Origin: Sphingomonas sp. Y38-1Y
Lineage (GTDB): Bacteria > Pseudomonadota > Alphaproteobacteria > Sphingomonadales > Sphingomonadaceae
Length of the DNA stretch: 64,000 bases
Assembly: GCF_032391395.1 (NCBI RefSeq)
Contig: NZ_CP135916.1
Coordinates: forward strand, 3,503,001-3,567,000
Direction: 5' to 3'
The notes under the pieces: model-generated
Told to the model about the DNA's origin: nothing
Database searches by the model: none
Seen by the model: only the letters and a program-made list of their open reading frames with translations
Translations under genes and position numbers: made by a program
Shown: piece after piece, positions 46,498-56,741 of the stretch
How the letters are laid out: each line of letters begins with the position of its first letter
Position numbering within the stretch: the stretch's first letter is position 1

Positions 46498-47883
46498 TCA
46501 GGAGCCGGACGGTAGCCAAAGCCGGAACCGCTCCGACACCGGCACCCGACGCCACCCCTGCCCTTTCGCCCAAGCCTCCATCTGCCGTTCAAGCGCATCG
46601 TCGCCGCTGGTCCACTTGCCCTCACCCCCGACGAGGATCGCCGCTGGCGGGCGCGTCCCAAACTGTGCCGCGAGGGTCCGCGGCGTAACCACCCGGCGCG
46701 GCACTTCGTCGTCCGCCAGCAGAAACCGCCGGATGCGCCAGGCGAAGGGCCCGGTCGCGAACCGCGGATCGGGATTGGCCACGAACTGCGGCGACAGCGT
46801 CGCGATCTCGCCGTTCTCGCCGTCCAGCGCCGCCGCGATCGCCGTCCGCTCCTGCATCGCGGCGACGATGCCCGTGCCGCCGAACAAAGCGATGAGACTT
46901 GGCGCCAGCCCCGCTACGACGAACACCGCCGCTGCGATCCGCAAACCCCGCCCCGCCGGTCGCCGCTCGATCGCCAGCGCCGCGAGCACGAACAGCGGCG
47001 GCAACGTGGGCAGCAAATATTGCCGCCACGTCGGCTCCGGCAGCAGCGCCGCGACCAGCCCTGCCCCAGCAAGCCACACCCACGGCCCCCGCCCAACCCG
47101 CTCACGCACGACCAAGAACGTCGCGATGAGCGCAGGCCCGAGCGCCAGGAACTTGAGCGTGTCGATCGCTTTCGCCGCCAGCGACAGCTTCCACGGTCGA
47201 TCGGCATAATAATCGGCCGGCGCCTGCGCGGGAAAGGTCAGCACGCCGAACACGAAATCGGCGGGCGCCAGCCACCACAGCCACAGCACCACCGCCGCGG
47301 GCAGCACCGCCCCGGCGGCGACCCAGCCCGGTCGCTCGCGCCGATCCAGCAGCGTCCAGACCCCGTACGCCGCGGCAGGCAGTGCATAGCTCACCTTCGC
47401 CGCCGCCGCGCCCGCCAGCAGCAGCCCCGCCACGAACCGACGCGCGCGGGTCGGCGGTCCCGCAATCAGCACCATCGCACCCGCCAGCATCGCCGCGGGC
47501 AGCGCGTCGTTGCGCGCCATCGCCGCGCTGAACAAGAGGATGTCGCACGCCGTAAAGCCCAGCGCCGCGATCAGCGCCGCGCGCTCGCCCGCCGCGGCCC
47601 GCCGCGCCACCACGAACGTCGCCGCCACCGCCGCCCAGCCGAGCAGCGCGTTGAGGAGGCGGAGCGCCGGCCAGGTCCACGCCCCCGCCAGCGCCGCCAC
47701 CGGCGCGAACAACAGCGGCTGGAGCGGCGTCTGGAGATAGGCATAGTCGCGATACGGCAGCAGCCCCTTGGCGCTCAGCACCGCGGCGGCGACATACTGG
47801 CTCTCGTCATGATCGATCGGCCGCGCCAGCGCGAGCGCGAGCAGCAGGACCAGCAGCAGCGACAGGATCGGCCAGGGACGCAC
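46498..47883 (-). CDS. GT-C-type integral-membrane glycosyltransferase (GT39/ArnT-like)
   Basis: 461 residues, about 10–11 membrane segments. The first periplasmic loop has DHDESQYVAAAVLSAKGLLP with the acidic pair expected at GT-C active sites, then PYRDYAYLQTPLQPLLFAPV. A soluble C-terminal part holds TPRTLAAQFGTRPPAAILVG and RFRLWLP. GT-C enzymes use lipid-linked sugar donors, for example to modify lipid A or polymers. Acceptor and donor are not predictable. Confidence 0.75.
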   Translation of the reverse strand: MRPWPILSLLLVLLLALALARPIDHDESQYVAAAVLSAKGLLPYRDYAYLQTPLQPLLFAPVAALAGAWTWPALRLLNALLGWAAVAATFVVARRAAAGERAALIAALGFTACDILLFSAAMARNDALPAAMLAGAMVLIAGPPTRARRFVAGLLLAGAAAAKVSYALPAAAYGVWTLLDRRERPGWVAAGAVLPAAVVLWLWWLAPADFVFGVLTFPAQAPADYYADRPWKLSLAAKAIDTLKFLALGPALIATFLVVRERVGRGPWVWLAGAGLVAALLPEPTWRQYLLPTLPPLFVLAALAIERRPAGRGLRIAAAVFVVAGLAPSLIALFGGTGIVAAMQERTAIAAALDGENGEIATLSPQFVANPDPRFATGPFAWRIRRFLLADDEVPRRVVTPRTLAAQFGTRPPAAILVGGEGKWTSGDDALERQMEAWAKGQGWRRVPVSERFRLWLPSGS

Positions 47884-47965
47884 CGCCGCGTCTTAGCCAC
47901 CGTGTAATGCAGACGCCACATGCGCGCGCCAAGGCGGCGTCCAGAACCAAAAAGGGGGCACGCAC

Positions 47966-49594
47966 ATGACCATCCGCATCGATCGCCGCTCGCTGATCGT
48001 CACCGGCACGCTGGGGCTCGGCGCCTTCGCGCTGCCCGGCTTCGCGCGTCAGGCGAACATCACCCAGGCGAAAGGCTTCAGCCACGGCGTCGCCAGCGGC
48101 GAACCTGGTGCTGACTCGATGCTCCTCTGGACCCGATACGTCCCCGCGGGCGGCGACGCGGCCAAGGTGAAGGTCGAGATCGCCGAGACGCCCGACTTCG
48201 CGCGCGTCGTCGCGGGCGGCGAGATGACGACGGGCCCTTGGCGCGACCACACCGTCAAGATCGCGGTCGAAGGGCTGAAGCGCGGCACCCGCTACCATTA
48301 CCGCTTCATCGCGCCCGACGGCAGCCGCTCGCCCGTGGGACGGACCAAGACGCTGCCCGATGGCCCGGCGCGCAGCTTCAAGGCGGCGATCTTCTCCTGC
48401 TCGAATTACGGCTTCGGCTTCTTCAACGCCTATGCCCATGCCGCGGCGCGCGAGGACTACGACCTCGCCATCCATCTCGGCGACTACATCTACGAATACG
48501 CGCCGGCCAACTATCCGGCGAAGGAAGACGTCGTCGCCAACCGCGTGCCGCTTCCGTTCAAGGAGATCGTCGCGCTCGCCGACTATCGCCTGCGCTATGC
48601 CAGCTATCGCGCCGATCCCGACCTGATGGCGCTGCATGCGGCGATGCCGATGGTGGTGCAGTGGGACGATCACGAATCGGCCAATGATTCGTGGGAAGGC
48701 GGTGCCCAGAACCATTCGCCCGACGAAGGCGAATGGAGCACCCGCCGCAACGCCGCGGTCCAGGCTTACCGCGAATGGATGCCGGTCAGCGAGGAGCCGT
48801 GGAAGGCCTATGCGATCGGCGACCTCGCCACGCTCTATCGCACGGAGACGCGGCTGTTCGCCCGCTCGCAGCCGCCCGAACTCGCGCCCCTGTTCCTGAA
48901 GGGCGGCGATCCGGTGCCCGCGCTCAAGGCGTTCCGCGATGGTCCCTGGCAGGACCCGGCGGTGACGATGATGGGCACCGAGCAGGAGGGCTGGCTGGAC
49001 GCCGCGATGGCCGCGTCGGTGCGCGGCGGCACGCGCTGGCAGGTGGTCGGCTTCGGCACGATCATGGGCAACACCCGCGCGCCGGAGGAAGCGCTGGGCT
49101 GGATCAAGGCGGATGCGCCCGCCCGGACGCAGGCCTATGTGAAGGCGGGCGTCACCGCCAGCCGGCTCGGCCTGCCGTCGAACCTCGACAATTGGGGTGG
49201 CTACCCGGCGGCGCGCGCGCGTTTCCTCAAGTCCGCGCAGGCGCATGGCGGCAGCACGATCGTCATCGCCGGCGACAGCCACAATGCCTGGGCCTACGAC
49301 CTGGCGCAGGACGACCGCCCTGCCGCGGTCGAATTCGCGGGTCAGGGCGTGACCTCTCCCGGCTATGAAAGCGCGATCGGCATCGATCCCAAGCGTGTCG
49401 CCACGGCGATGGTCGCGGCGAACCCGGAACTCAAATGGTGCGACACCTCGCGCCGCGGCTACATGGCGCTGACGCTCACGCCGGATGCGGCGACCAACGA
49501 GTGGCTGTTCGTCGACACCATCCGAAAGCGGCGTGCGACGGCCAGCGTGGGACACAAGGCGACGGTGACGCGCGGCCGGAACGTCATGGCGTAA
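47966..49594 (+). CDS. PhoD-type alkaline phosphatase/phosphodiesterase
   Basis: 542 residues. Twin-arginine signal (IDRRSLIVTGTLGLGAFAL). An N-terminal immunoglobulin-like domain (FSHGVASGEPGADSMLLWTR) precedes the metallophosphatase: FSCSNYGFGFFNAYAHAA, IHLGDYIYEYA, VVQWDDHESANDSWEGGAQN, GTRWQVVGFGTIMGNTR and IAGDSHNAWAYDLA. PhoD-family enzymes bind Fe3+/Ca2+ and cleave phosphate esters outside the cytoplasm; Tat export fits folded metalloprotein secretion. No clear phosphate-starvation box was seen upstream. Confidence 0.92.
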   Translation: MTIRIDRRSLIVTGTLGLGAFALPGFARQANITQAKGFSHGVASGEPGADSMLLWTRYVPAGGDAAKVKVEIAETPDFARVVAGGEMTTGPWRDHTVKIAVEGLKRGTRYHYRFIAPDGSRSPVGRTKTLPDGPARSFKAAIFSCSNYGFGFFNAYAHAAAREDYDLAIHLGDYIYEYAPANYPAKEDVVANRVPLPFKEIVALADYRLRYASYRADPDLMALHAAMPMVVQWDDHESANDSWEGGAQNHSPDEGEWSTRRNAAVQAYREWMPVSEEPWKAYAIGDLATLYRTETRLFARSQPPELAPLFLKGGDPVPALKAFRDGPWQDPAVTMMGTEQEGWLDAAMAASVRGGTRWQVVGFGTIMGNTRAPEEALGWIKADAPARTQAYVKAGVTASRLGLPSNLDNWGGYPAARARFLKSAQAHGGSTIVIAGDSHNAWAYDLAQDDRPAAVEFAGQGVTSPGYESAIGIDPKRVATAMVAANPELKWCDTSRRGYMALTLTPDAATNEWLFVDTIRKRRATASVGHKATVTRGRNVMA

Positions 49595-49602
49595 GCACGA
49601 GA

Positions 49603-49703
49603 ATGTGCCCCGGCGAAGGCCGGGGCCCATCCACGGAACGCTGCTGGCAGCGCGAAACAATCAAGGCCTTCCCGACTGGGCCCCGGCCTACGCCGGGGCA
49701 CAA
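49603..49703. repeat. REP-type inverted pair, family C
   Basis: TGTGCCCCGGCGAAGGCCGG (49603) is opposed by CCGGCCTACGCCGGGGCACA (49683). It lies between the convergent phoD-type and TonB receptor stops. Confidence 0.85.
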
Positions 49704-49706
49704 GCA

Positions 49707-52004
49707 TCAGAAGCGGTAGCCCACCGACGCGCCCCATTCCCTCGGCCGCCCATAGCTCACCTCGGCCAGCCCGAACGCCGGGCTGGCATTGCCCGAGACC
49801 AGGTACAGCGTGTCGGTCAGGTTGGTGCCGAACACCGACAGCGTGATCGCCTCGCCGGGCAAGGTGTAGGACAGCCGCGCGTTGACCAGCGCATAGCCGT
49901 CGTCGGTAATGATCGGCGTGTTCGCGACATCGTGGAAGGTGCGGCTGAAATAGCTGACATCGCCGCGCAGCGACGCCTTGCCGCCGGCGATCTCGCGGCT
50001 CGCCTCGAACCCGGCGGTGGCGGTCACCTCGGGCGCCTTCACGAACTTGCTGTTGGTGGTGATCGGCAGGATCTGGGTCGGCCCCAGCCCCTGCCCGACC
50101 TCGGTATAGCGCGCACGCAGCAGGCCGAGCGACGCGTTGGCGCTGAACCAGTCGGCCGGGCGCGCGACGAACTCCGCCTCGACGCCCTCGACACGGCCCC
50201 GCGCGGCATTGGCGACGAAGTTGAACGGCGTCTGGTTCACGGTGAGCTGGATGTCGTTGTAATCGCCGCGGAACACCGCGACGTTGGCGGTAAGCTCGCG
50301 GTTTGCCGTCTCCGCCTTGATGCCGAGTTCATAGCTGTCGAGCGTCTCGGGATCGTAGCGCGTCACCTCGTCGTTGGTGACGAGCGGACGGCCGTTGAAC
50401 CCGCCCTGCTTGAACCCCTGCGAATAGCTCGCATAGACCAGCACCGTCGGCGACAGCTTCCAGTTGACGCCGATCCGCGGGGTGAAGTCGTCGAACGTGT
50501 CCGATCGCGTCACGTCGATGAAGGTGACGTTGTCGCGCTGGCGCACGACGAACGTGCGGAACGTCTTCTTGTCCGAGCTGTATCGGCCGCCGAGCTCGAT
50601 CGAGAAATCGGGAAAGATCTCGAAGCTCGCCTGCGCGAAGACGGCATAGCTTTCGTTGTTGGTGAAGTTGTTGGGGAACGCCGCCGGGCTGAACGGCGGC
50701 GGCAGCGGCGGGTTGAGCCCGACCGCCAGGTCCGCACGGGCCAGATCCTGCGCCTTTTCCTTGAAGTAGAAGCCACCGAGCACGAAGGTCAGGCGATCGT
50801 CCAGCAGGTTGCCGGAGAGCTGCACTTCCTGGCTGAACTGCCACTGGCGATCGTCGTTGCCCGTCTCGCGGAAGGTGAAGGGCGTGTTGTCGCCGTCGCG
50901 ATTGAAGATCGCGTGCATGTCCCGATAGGCGCTGATCGACTTGAAGGTCAGCCCTTCGGCAAAGTCCCAGGCGATCGTGCCCTGCACGCCCCACAGGTCG
51001 AGGTCGTTGCGGTTCGGCCCGCCCGCCCAGGTGGTGAAGGGGTCGTCGGTGATGAAGCTGGGGTTGAGCGTCGGCAGGCCGTTGGGCGCGATGATGCCGC
51101 GCCCCGGCGCCACGAAACGGTTGTAGTTGGCCAGGAACGGCACGCCGGTGATCCCCGGCACGTTGCCGACCGCGAGCAGCTTGCTCGGCGCGCTGTTCTC
51201 CCGCGCGCGGGTATAGTCGCCGCCGATGTCGATCGTCAGATTGTCGCTCGGCTGGAGGCGCAGCTTGGCGCGGATCATGTCGGAATTGCGGTTGCCCAGC
51301 GTGCCGCCGTCGAACAGCCGCGTGACATAGCCGTCGCGGTTGAGCGTCGCGCCCGAGATGCGCAGCGCCGCCATGTCGCCGAGCGGGATGTTGATCGCGC
51401 CCTTCACGTCGACGCGGTCGAAGCTGCCCGTGGTCGCCTCGATCCGCCCCGACCATTCGCCGATCTCCGGCGCAGCGGTGGTGATGAGCACCGCGCCGCC
51501 GATCGTGTTGCGCCCGAACAGCGTGCCCTGCGGCCCGCGCAGCACCTGGACGCTGGCGATGTCGACCGCGTCCATGATCCCGCCGATCGAGCGGGCGTAA
51601 TAGACGTCGTCGACATAGAAGCCGACGCCGGGGTCGGAGAAGATCGCGAAGTCGTTCTGGCCGACGCCGCGCACGAACACCGTGGCGTTGTAATTGCCGC
51701 CCGACAGCGCGGCGGCACCGTCGAAACGGATGTTGGGCGTGTACCGCGCCACCTGGTCCAGCGTGTCGATGCCGCGCGCGGTCAGCGCCTCGCCGCTCAG
51801 CGCGGTGATCGCGACGGGCACGTCCTGAAGCCGTTCGGTCGTGCGGCGGGCGGTGACGAGGATGTCGTCCCCCGGCGTCTCGGCCGCGGCATCCTGCGCC
51901 GGTGCCGCGATCTCGCTACCCTGATCCTGAGCGTGTGCAGGCGCCGCCAGCGCCATCAGTCCCGCGCCCGACACGAGTGCAAAACGGAGCTTCCCCGTCA
52001 TCAT
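49707..52004 (-). CDS. TonB-dependent outer-membrane receptor
   Basis: 765 residues. Signal peptide MMTGKLRFALVSGAGLMALA, TonB box-like DDILVTARRTTERLQDVPVA, plug domain with FVRGVGQNDF, FYVDDVYYARSIGG, VLRGPQGTLFGRNTIGGAVL, then a barrel ending in the aromatic YGRPREWGASVGYRF. Sphingomonads carry many such receptors for siderophores, plant glycans or aromatic compounds; the ligand cannot be deduced. It is divergent from the MetE-like gene. Confidence 0.95.
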   Translation of the reverse strand: MMTGKLRFALVSGAGLMALAAPAHAQDQGSEIAAPAQDAAAETPGDDILVTARRTTERLQDVPVAITALSGEALTARGIDTLDQVARYTPNIRFDGAAALSGGNYNATVFVRGVGQNDFAIFSDPGVGFYVDDVYYARSIGGIMDAVDIASVQVLRGPQGTLFGRNTIGGAVLITTAAPEIGEWSGRIEATTGSFDRVDVKGAINIPLGDMAALRISGATLNRDGYVTRLFDGGTLGNRNSDMIRAKLRLQPSDNLTIDIGGDYTRARENSAPSKLLAVGNVPGITGVPFLANYNRFVAPGRGIIAPNGLPTLNPSFITDDPFTTWAGGPNRNDLDLWGVQGTIAWDFAEGLTFKSISAYRDMHAIFNRDGDNTPFTFRETGNDDRQWQFSQEVQLSGNLLDDRLTFVLGGFYFKEKAQDLARADLAVGLNPPLPPPFSPAAFPNNFTNNESYAVFAQASFEIFPDFSIELGGRYSSDKKTFRTFVVRQRDNVTFIDVTRSDTFDDFTPRIGVNWKLSPTVLVYASYSQGFKQGGFNGRPLVTNDEVTRYDPETLDSYELGIKAETANRELTANVAVFRGDYNDIQLTVNQTPFNFVANAARGRVEGVEAEFVARPADWFSANASLGLLRARYTEVGQGLGPTQILPITTNSKFVKAPEVTATAGFEASREIAGGKASLRGDVSYFSRTFHDVANTPIITDDGYALVNARLSYTLPGEAITLSVFGTNLTDTLYLVSGNASPAFGLAEVSYGRPREWGASVGYRF

Positions 52005-52041
52005 CCATCTCCCCTGCCGCGGCCTCTATTCAGGACCGTCG

Positions 52042-52110
52042 ATGCGAAGACTGTAGTAGCTGCCAACAATAAGCAAGTCGTCTTTGCGAGATTGAACTTC
52101 GCATATGCGA
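52042..52110. promoter_or_regulatory. Inverted repeats in the receptor / MetE-like divergent region
   Basis: TCGCATATGCGA (52099–52110) is a perfect 12-bp palindrome. ATGCGAAG (52042–52049) is complementary to CTTCGCAT (52097–52104). The segment is less GC-rich than its surroundings, as expected for promoters and an operator. No protein is assigned to it. Confidence 0.4.
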
Positions 52111-52146
52111 GCCGTACAGCCCGGCGAAGGAAGAAGGAGGGATTTC

Positions 52147-53274
52147 ATGACCATCGCGACCACGCATGTCGGCAGCCTGCCGCGGGGCGACGCCCTCACC
52201 CCGCTCCTTCTCGCGCGCGATCACGGCGAGCCCTACGATCCCGACGCCTTCGACTCGGCAGTGCAAGCGGCGGTCGATGACGCCGTTGTGCGCCAGGTCG
52301 AAGCGGGCGTGACGGTCGTCAGCGACGGCGAACTCGGCAAGGTCGGCTACTCCACGTACATGATCGAGCGGCTGTCGGGGTTCGGCGGCCATACCGATCG
52401 CAAGCCCGCCGCCGACCTGGCACCGCTGCCCGAGCTTCGCGCCAAGCTCGCGCACATCATGGGCTCGCAGGAATTCACCCGCGCCTCATGCATCGGCGAC
52501 GTGCGGCTGATCGACCTCCAGCCGCTTCACGACGACATCCGCCGGTTCGAGGCCGCGCTGTCCAAGCTGCCCAGCCGCCCGCATGCGTTCATGAACGCCG
52601 CGTCGCCAGGGCTCATCACCGCCTTTCAGGTCAACCGCCACTATGCCAGCCACGAGGCGTATCTCGCCGACCTCGTGACCGCGATGACGCCGGAATATCA
52701 GGCGATCGTCGATGCCGGGTTCGAGCTTCAGCTCGACTGTCCCGACCTCGCCATGTCGCGGCATACCGGGTACCAGGAGATGGACGAGGCCGACTTCCTC
52801 AAGGTGATCGAGGCGAATGTCGAGGCGCTGAATGCCGCCACCGCCGGCATCGACCCCGCCAAGCTGCGCATGCATGTCTGCTGGGGCAATTACGAGGGGC
52901 CGCACGACCACGACATCCCGCTCGAGCGGATCATCGACATCGTGCTCAAGGCGCGGCCTGCGACCATCCTGTTCGAGGCGGCCAATCCTCGGCACGAGCA
53001 TGAGTGGAAGGTGTGGGCGGCGGCGGGCGTGCCCGACGACAAGGTGCTGGCGCCCGGCCTGATCGACACCTGCTCCAACTATCTCGAGCATCCAGAACTG
53101 ATCGCGCAGCGCATCGAGCGGTTCGCCGCGATCGTCGGCAAGGACCGCGTGGTGGCGAGCACCGATTGCGGCTTCGGCACGTTCGCGGGTTACGGCAAGA
53201 TCGACCCGGCGATCACCTGGAAGAAGCTGGCCGCCCTGCGCGAAGGCGCGGATATCGCCGACGCGCGGATCTGA
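52147..53274 (+). CDS. MetE C-terminal-domain family protein (cobalamin-independent methionine synthase II-like)
   Basis: 375 residues from ATG 52147, with a strong GGAGGG ribosome site upstream. TIM barrel of the MetE C-terminal type: TTHVGSLPRG, VVSDGELGKVGY, MHVCWGNYEGPHDHDIP (zinc His and Cys) and VVASTDCGFGTFAGYG (zinc Cys). The N-terminal half of true MetE is missing and the length equals that of epoxyalkane:coenzyme M transferase-like and methyltransferase-like relatives, so it may move a methyl or alkyl group between thiols rather than make methionine. It is divergent from the TonB receptor. Confidence 0.82.
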   Translation: MTIATTHVGSLPRGDALTPLLLARDHGEPYDPDAFDSAVQAAVDDAVVRQVEAGVTVVSDGELGKVGYSTYMIERLSGFGGHTDRKPAADLAPLPELRAKLAHIMGSQEFTRASCIGDVRLIDLQPLHDDIRRFEAALSKLPSRPHAFMNAASPGLITAFQVNRHYASHEAYLADLVTAMTPEYQAIVDAGFELQLDCPDLAMSRHTGYQEMDEADFLKVIEANVEALNAATAGIDPAKLRMHVCWGNYEGPHDHDIPLERIIDIVLKARPATILFEAANPRHEHEWKVWAAAGVPDDKVLAPGLIDTCSNYLEHPELIAQRIERFAAIVGKDRVVASTDCGFGTFAGYGKIDPAITWKKLAALREGADIADARI

Positions 53275-53280
53275 TCCGCC

Positions 53281-53385
53281 GTCCGTTCGTGCTGAGTAGG
53301 GGCTGAGCCTGGCGAAGACCCGTATCGAAGCACCCTTCGATACGCTGCTTCGACTTCGCTCAGCCCCTACTCAGCACGAGCGGAT
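53281..53385. repeat. Imperfect inverted repeat, family E
   Basis: GTTCGTGCTGAGTAGGGGCT (53284) is opposed by AGCCCCTACTCAGCACGAGC (53363), with GTATCGAAGCACCCTTCGATAC in the centre. Related to 26859–26996. Confidence 0.85.
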
Positions 53386-53387
53386 AG

Positions 53388-54595
<1,208 letters not shown>

Positions 54596-54596
<1 letters not shown>

Positions 54597-55309
54597 CAGA
54601 CCGCCGCGCCTTGTTGATGGTTCTGGTCGATGCGCTCGACCAAGCCGTCCTTGAAGTGGACGACGGTGTGCGCGAACGCGGCCATGTCGGGTTCGTGGGT
54701 GACCATCAGCACGGTGATGCCGCTCGCCTGGTTGAGGTCGGTGAGCAGCTCCATGATCTCCACCGACCGCTCGCTGTCGAGGTTGCCGGTGGGCTCGTCG
54801 GCGAGCAGCACGTCGGGGCTGGTCACGATCGCGCGGGCGATCGCGACGCGCTGCTGCTGGCCGCCCGACAGCTCGGCGGGCGTGTGGTCCCACCATTTGG
54901 CCAGGCCGACTTTCTCCAGCGCCGCCATGCCGCGCTCGCGGCGCAGCTTCTTGTCCTCGCCGCGATAGAGGAGCGGCAGCTCGACATTCTCGAGCGCGCT
55001 CGTCCGGCTCAGCAGGTTGAAGCCCTGGAACACGAAACCGAGATACTTGCGGCGAAGCAACGCGCGCTGGTCGCGGTCCAGCGTCTCGACATGCACGCCC
55101 TTGAACAGGAAGGTCCCGCCGGTCGGCACGTCGAGGCAGCCGAGGATGTTCATCGTCGTCGACTTGCCCGATCCCGACGGGCCCATGACGGCGACGAAAT
55201 CTCCCTTGGCGATGTCGAGGTCGACCCCCTTCAGCGCCTGAAACGCCGTCGGACCGTCGCCATAGATCTTGGTGACGCCGTGCAGGTGGATGATCGGATC
55301 AGCTGCCAC
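54596..55309 (-). CDS. MacB/LolD-like ABC transporter ATPase
   Basis: 237 residues from GTG 55309; a GTG at 55330 is an alternative. Walker [14 protein letters not shown], signature [15 protein letters not shown], Walker [13 protein letters not shown] and H-loop MVTHEP. It powers the MacB-type permease encoded immediately downstream. Together with the adaptor and outer-membrane genes it forms a complete tripartite exporter. The 5' end overlaps the adaptor gene. Confidence 0.93.
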
Positions 55310-56738
55310 GCTGACCCCCACCGCCTGCACCGCCGCCGCCCTGGCGACCCTGGCCGCCCTTCTTGCTCAGCTGGCCGCCCGTCTTGCGGGCATTGTCGCC
55401 GGCAAGCTGGCCGGTGACGATCTTCATGCCCGGGCGAAGGCCGCCCGACAGGATCTCCGTCACCTGGCCGTCGCTCTCGCCCACCGTCACCCGGACCGGC
55501 TGGGGCGTGCCGTCGTCGCCCAGGATGTAGACGGTCTGCTGCGAACCGCGGCCGATCGTCGCGCTGCGCTCGCCGCCGCCACCGCCGCCGCGGCGCCGAC
55601 GCGGCCCGGGGACGATCTGGCTGGCAAGCCCGCCCTTGCTCGCATCCGCCCCCTGCTGACCCGTCGAAGGCTGGAAGCGGAGCGCCGCATTGGGAACGAG
55701 CAGGACGTTCTGCCGCTCGGTCGTGACGATCTCCGCCGTGGCGGTCATGCCGGGGCGCAGGCGCAGCTCGGCATTGGCCACCGACAGCGTCGCGGCATAG
55801 CTAACGACCTGACCCGCGGTCGTGCCCGTCCCGGTGCTGGTCGACGAGGACGAGCTCGCCTCCGAAACCGACAGGTTGGAGCCGACATCGACACGGTTGA
55901 TTGTCGCGGGGAAGCGCTCGCCGGGGAAGGCGTCGACGGTGAAGGTCGCGCGCTGGCCGTTCTTGACGCTGCCGACGTCCGCCTCGTCGATCGCAACCTC
56001 CAGCTCCATCTTGCTGAGATCCTCGGCGATGACGAACAGGGTCGGCGTGTTGAACGACGCGGCGACGGTCTGGCCGGGATCGACCTGACGCGCGAGCACG
56101 ACGCCGTTGACGGGCGAGCGGATGATCGCCCGCTCGCGCTGCGTCTGGCTGGCGGACAGCTGCGCGCGGGCGGCGGCGACGTTCGCCTCCGCGGTGCGCA
56201 CGCCGGCCACGCCGCGCGCGGCGGCGGCGCGCGCGGTGTCGAGCTCGGTCTTGGCCGGCACGCGCCCGCCCGACAGGCGGCTCACCTCCTCGAATCGGGC
56301 AAGCGTCGCGCGCGCTTCGGTCAGCGTCGCCTGTGCCTGCTGGACCGAGGCCTGCTGCGCGGCGAGCTGCGCGCGATTCTGGCTGATCTGGTCGTCGAGC
56401 TGCTCGGGATCGATCAATGCCAGCGCCTGACCGGCGCGGACGCGGTCGTTGACGTCCACGACCACCTGCGTGACCAGGCCCGACAGCTGCGAGCCGACCG
56501 TCACCTGATTGGTGGGGGCAAGCTTGCCCGTCGCCGACACGGTGACTTCCAGATTGCCTTGCCGCGCGGGCACGGTCGCATATTCGGTCTTCTGCTCGCC
56601 GCCGAAGAACGACATCGAGCCCCAGACGAGCAGCACGACGCCCAACGCGATCAGCGCCCATTTGGCATAGCGCTTCCATGCGGGCTGCGCCTTGGTGCCC
56701 AGAAAGGCGTCGATATCGGCGGGGGTCTGGTCGGCCAT
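55299..56738 (-). CDS. MacA-like membrane-fusion adaptor
   Basis: 479 residues. Membrane anchor WALIALGVVLLVWGSMSFFG. Lipoyl/hairpin domains: VSATGKLAPTNQVTVGSQLS, the long coiled hairpin (about 115–200) and RSPVNGVVLARQVDPGQTV. The C-terminus is Gly/Arg/Lys-rich ([20 protein letters not shown]), unlike most MacA. It connects the ABC permease to the outer-membrane channel encoded three bases upstream. Substrate unknown (macrolides, peptides and lipids are known for relatives). Confidence 0.92.
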   Translation of the reverse strand: MADQTPADIDAFLGTKAQPAWKRYAKWALIALGVVLLVWGSMSFFGGEQKTEYATVPARQGNLEVTVSATGKLAPTNQVTVGSQLSGLVTQVVVDVNDRVRAGQALALIDPEQLDDQISQNRAQLAAQQASVQQAQATLTEARATLARFEEVSRLSGGRVPAKTELDTARAAAARGVAGVRTAEANVAAARAQLSASQTQRERAIIRSPVNGVVLARQVDPGQTVAASFNTPTLFVIAEDLSKMELEVAIDEADVGSVKNGQRATFTVDAFPGERFPATINRVDVGSNLSVSEASSSSSTSTGTGTTAGQVVSYAATLSVANAELRLRPGMTATAEIVTTERQNVLLVPNAALRFQPSTGQQGADASKGGLASQIVPGPRRRRGGGGGGERSATIGRGSQQTVYILGDDGTPQPVRVTVGESDGQVTEILSGGLRPGMKIVTGQLAGDNARKTGGQLSKKGGQGRQGGGGAGGGGQRGS

Positions 56739-56741
56739 GGC

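Noticed and set aside
49605..52280. 891-codon open frame antisense to the TonB receptor
   Set aside because: Shadow frame; the receptor on the other strand has signal peptide, plug and barrel end.
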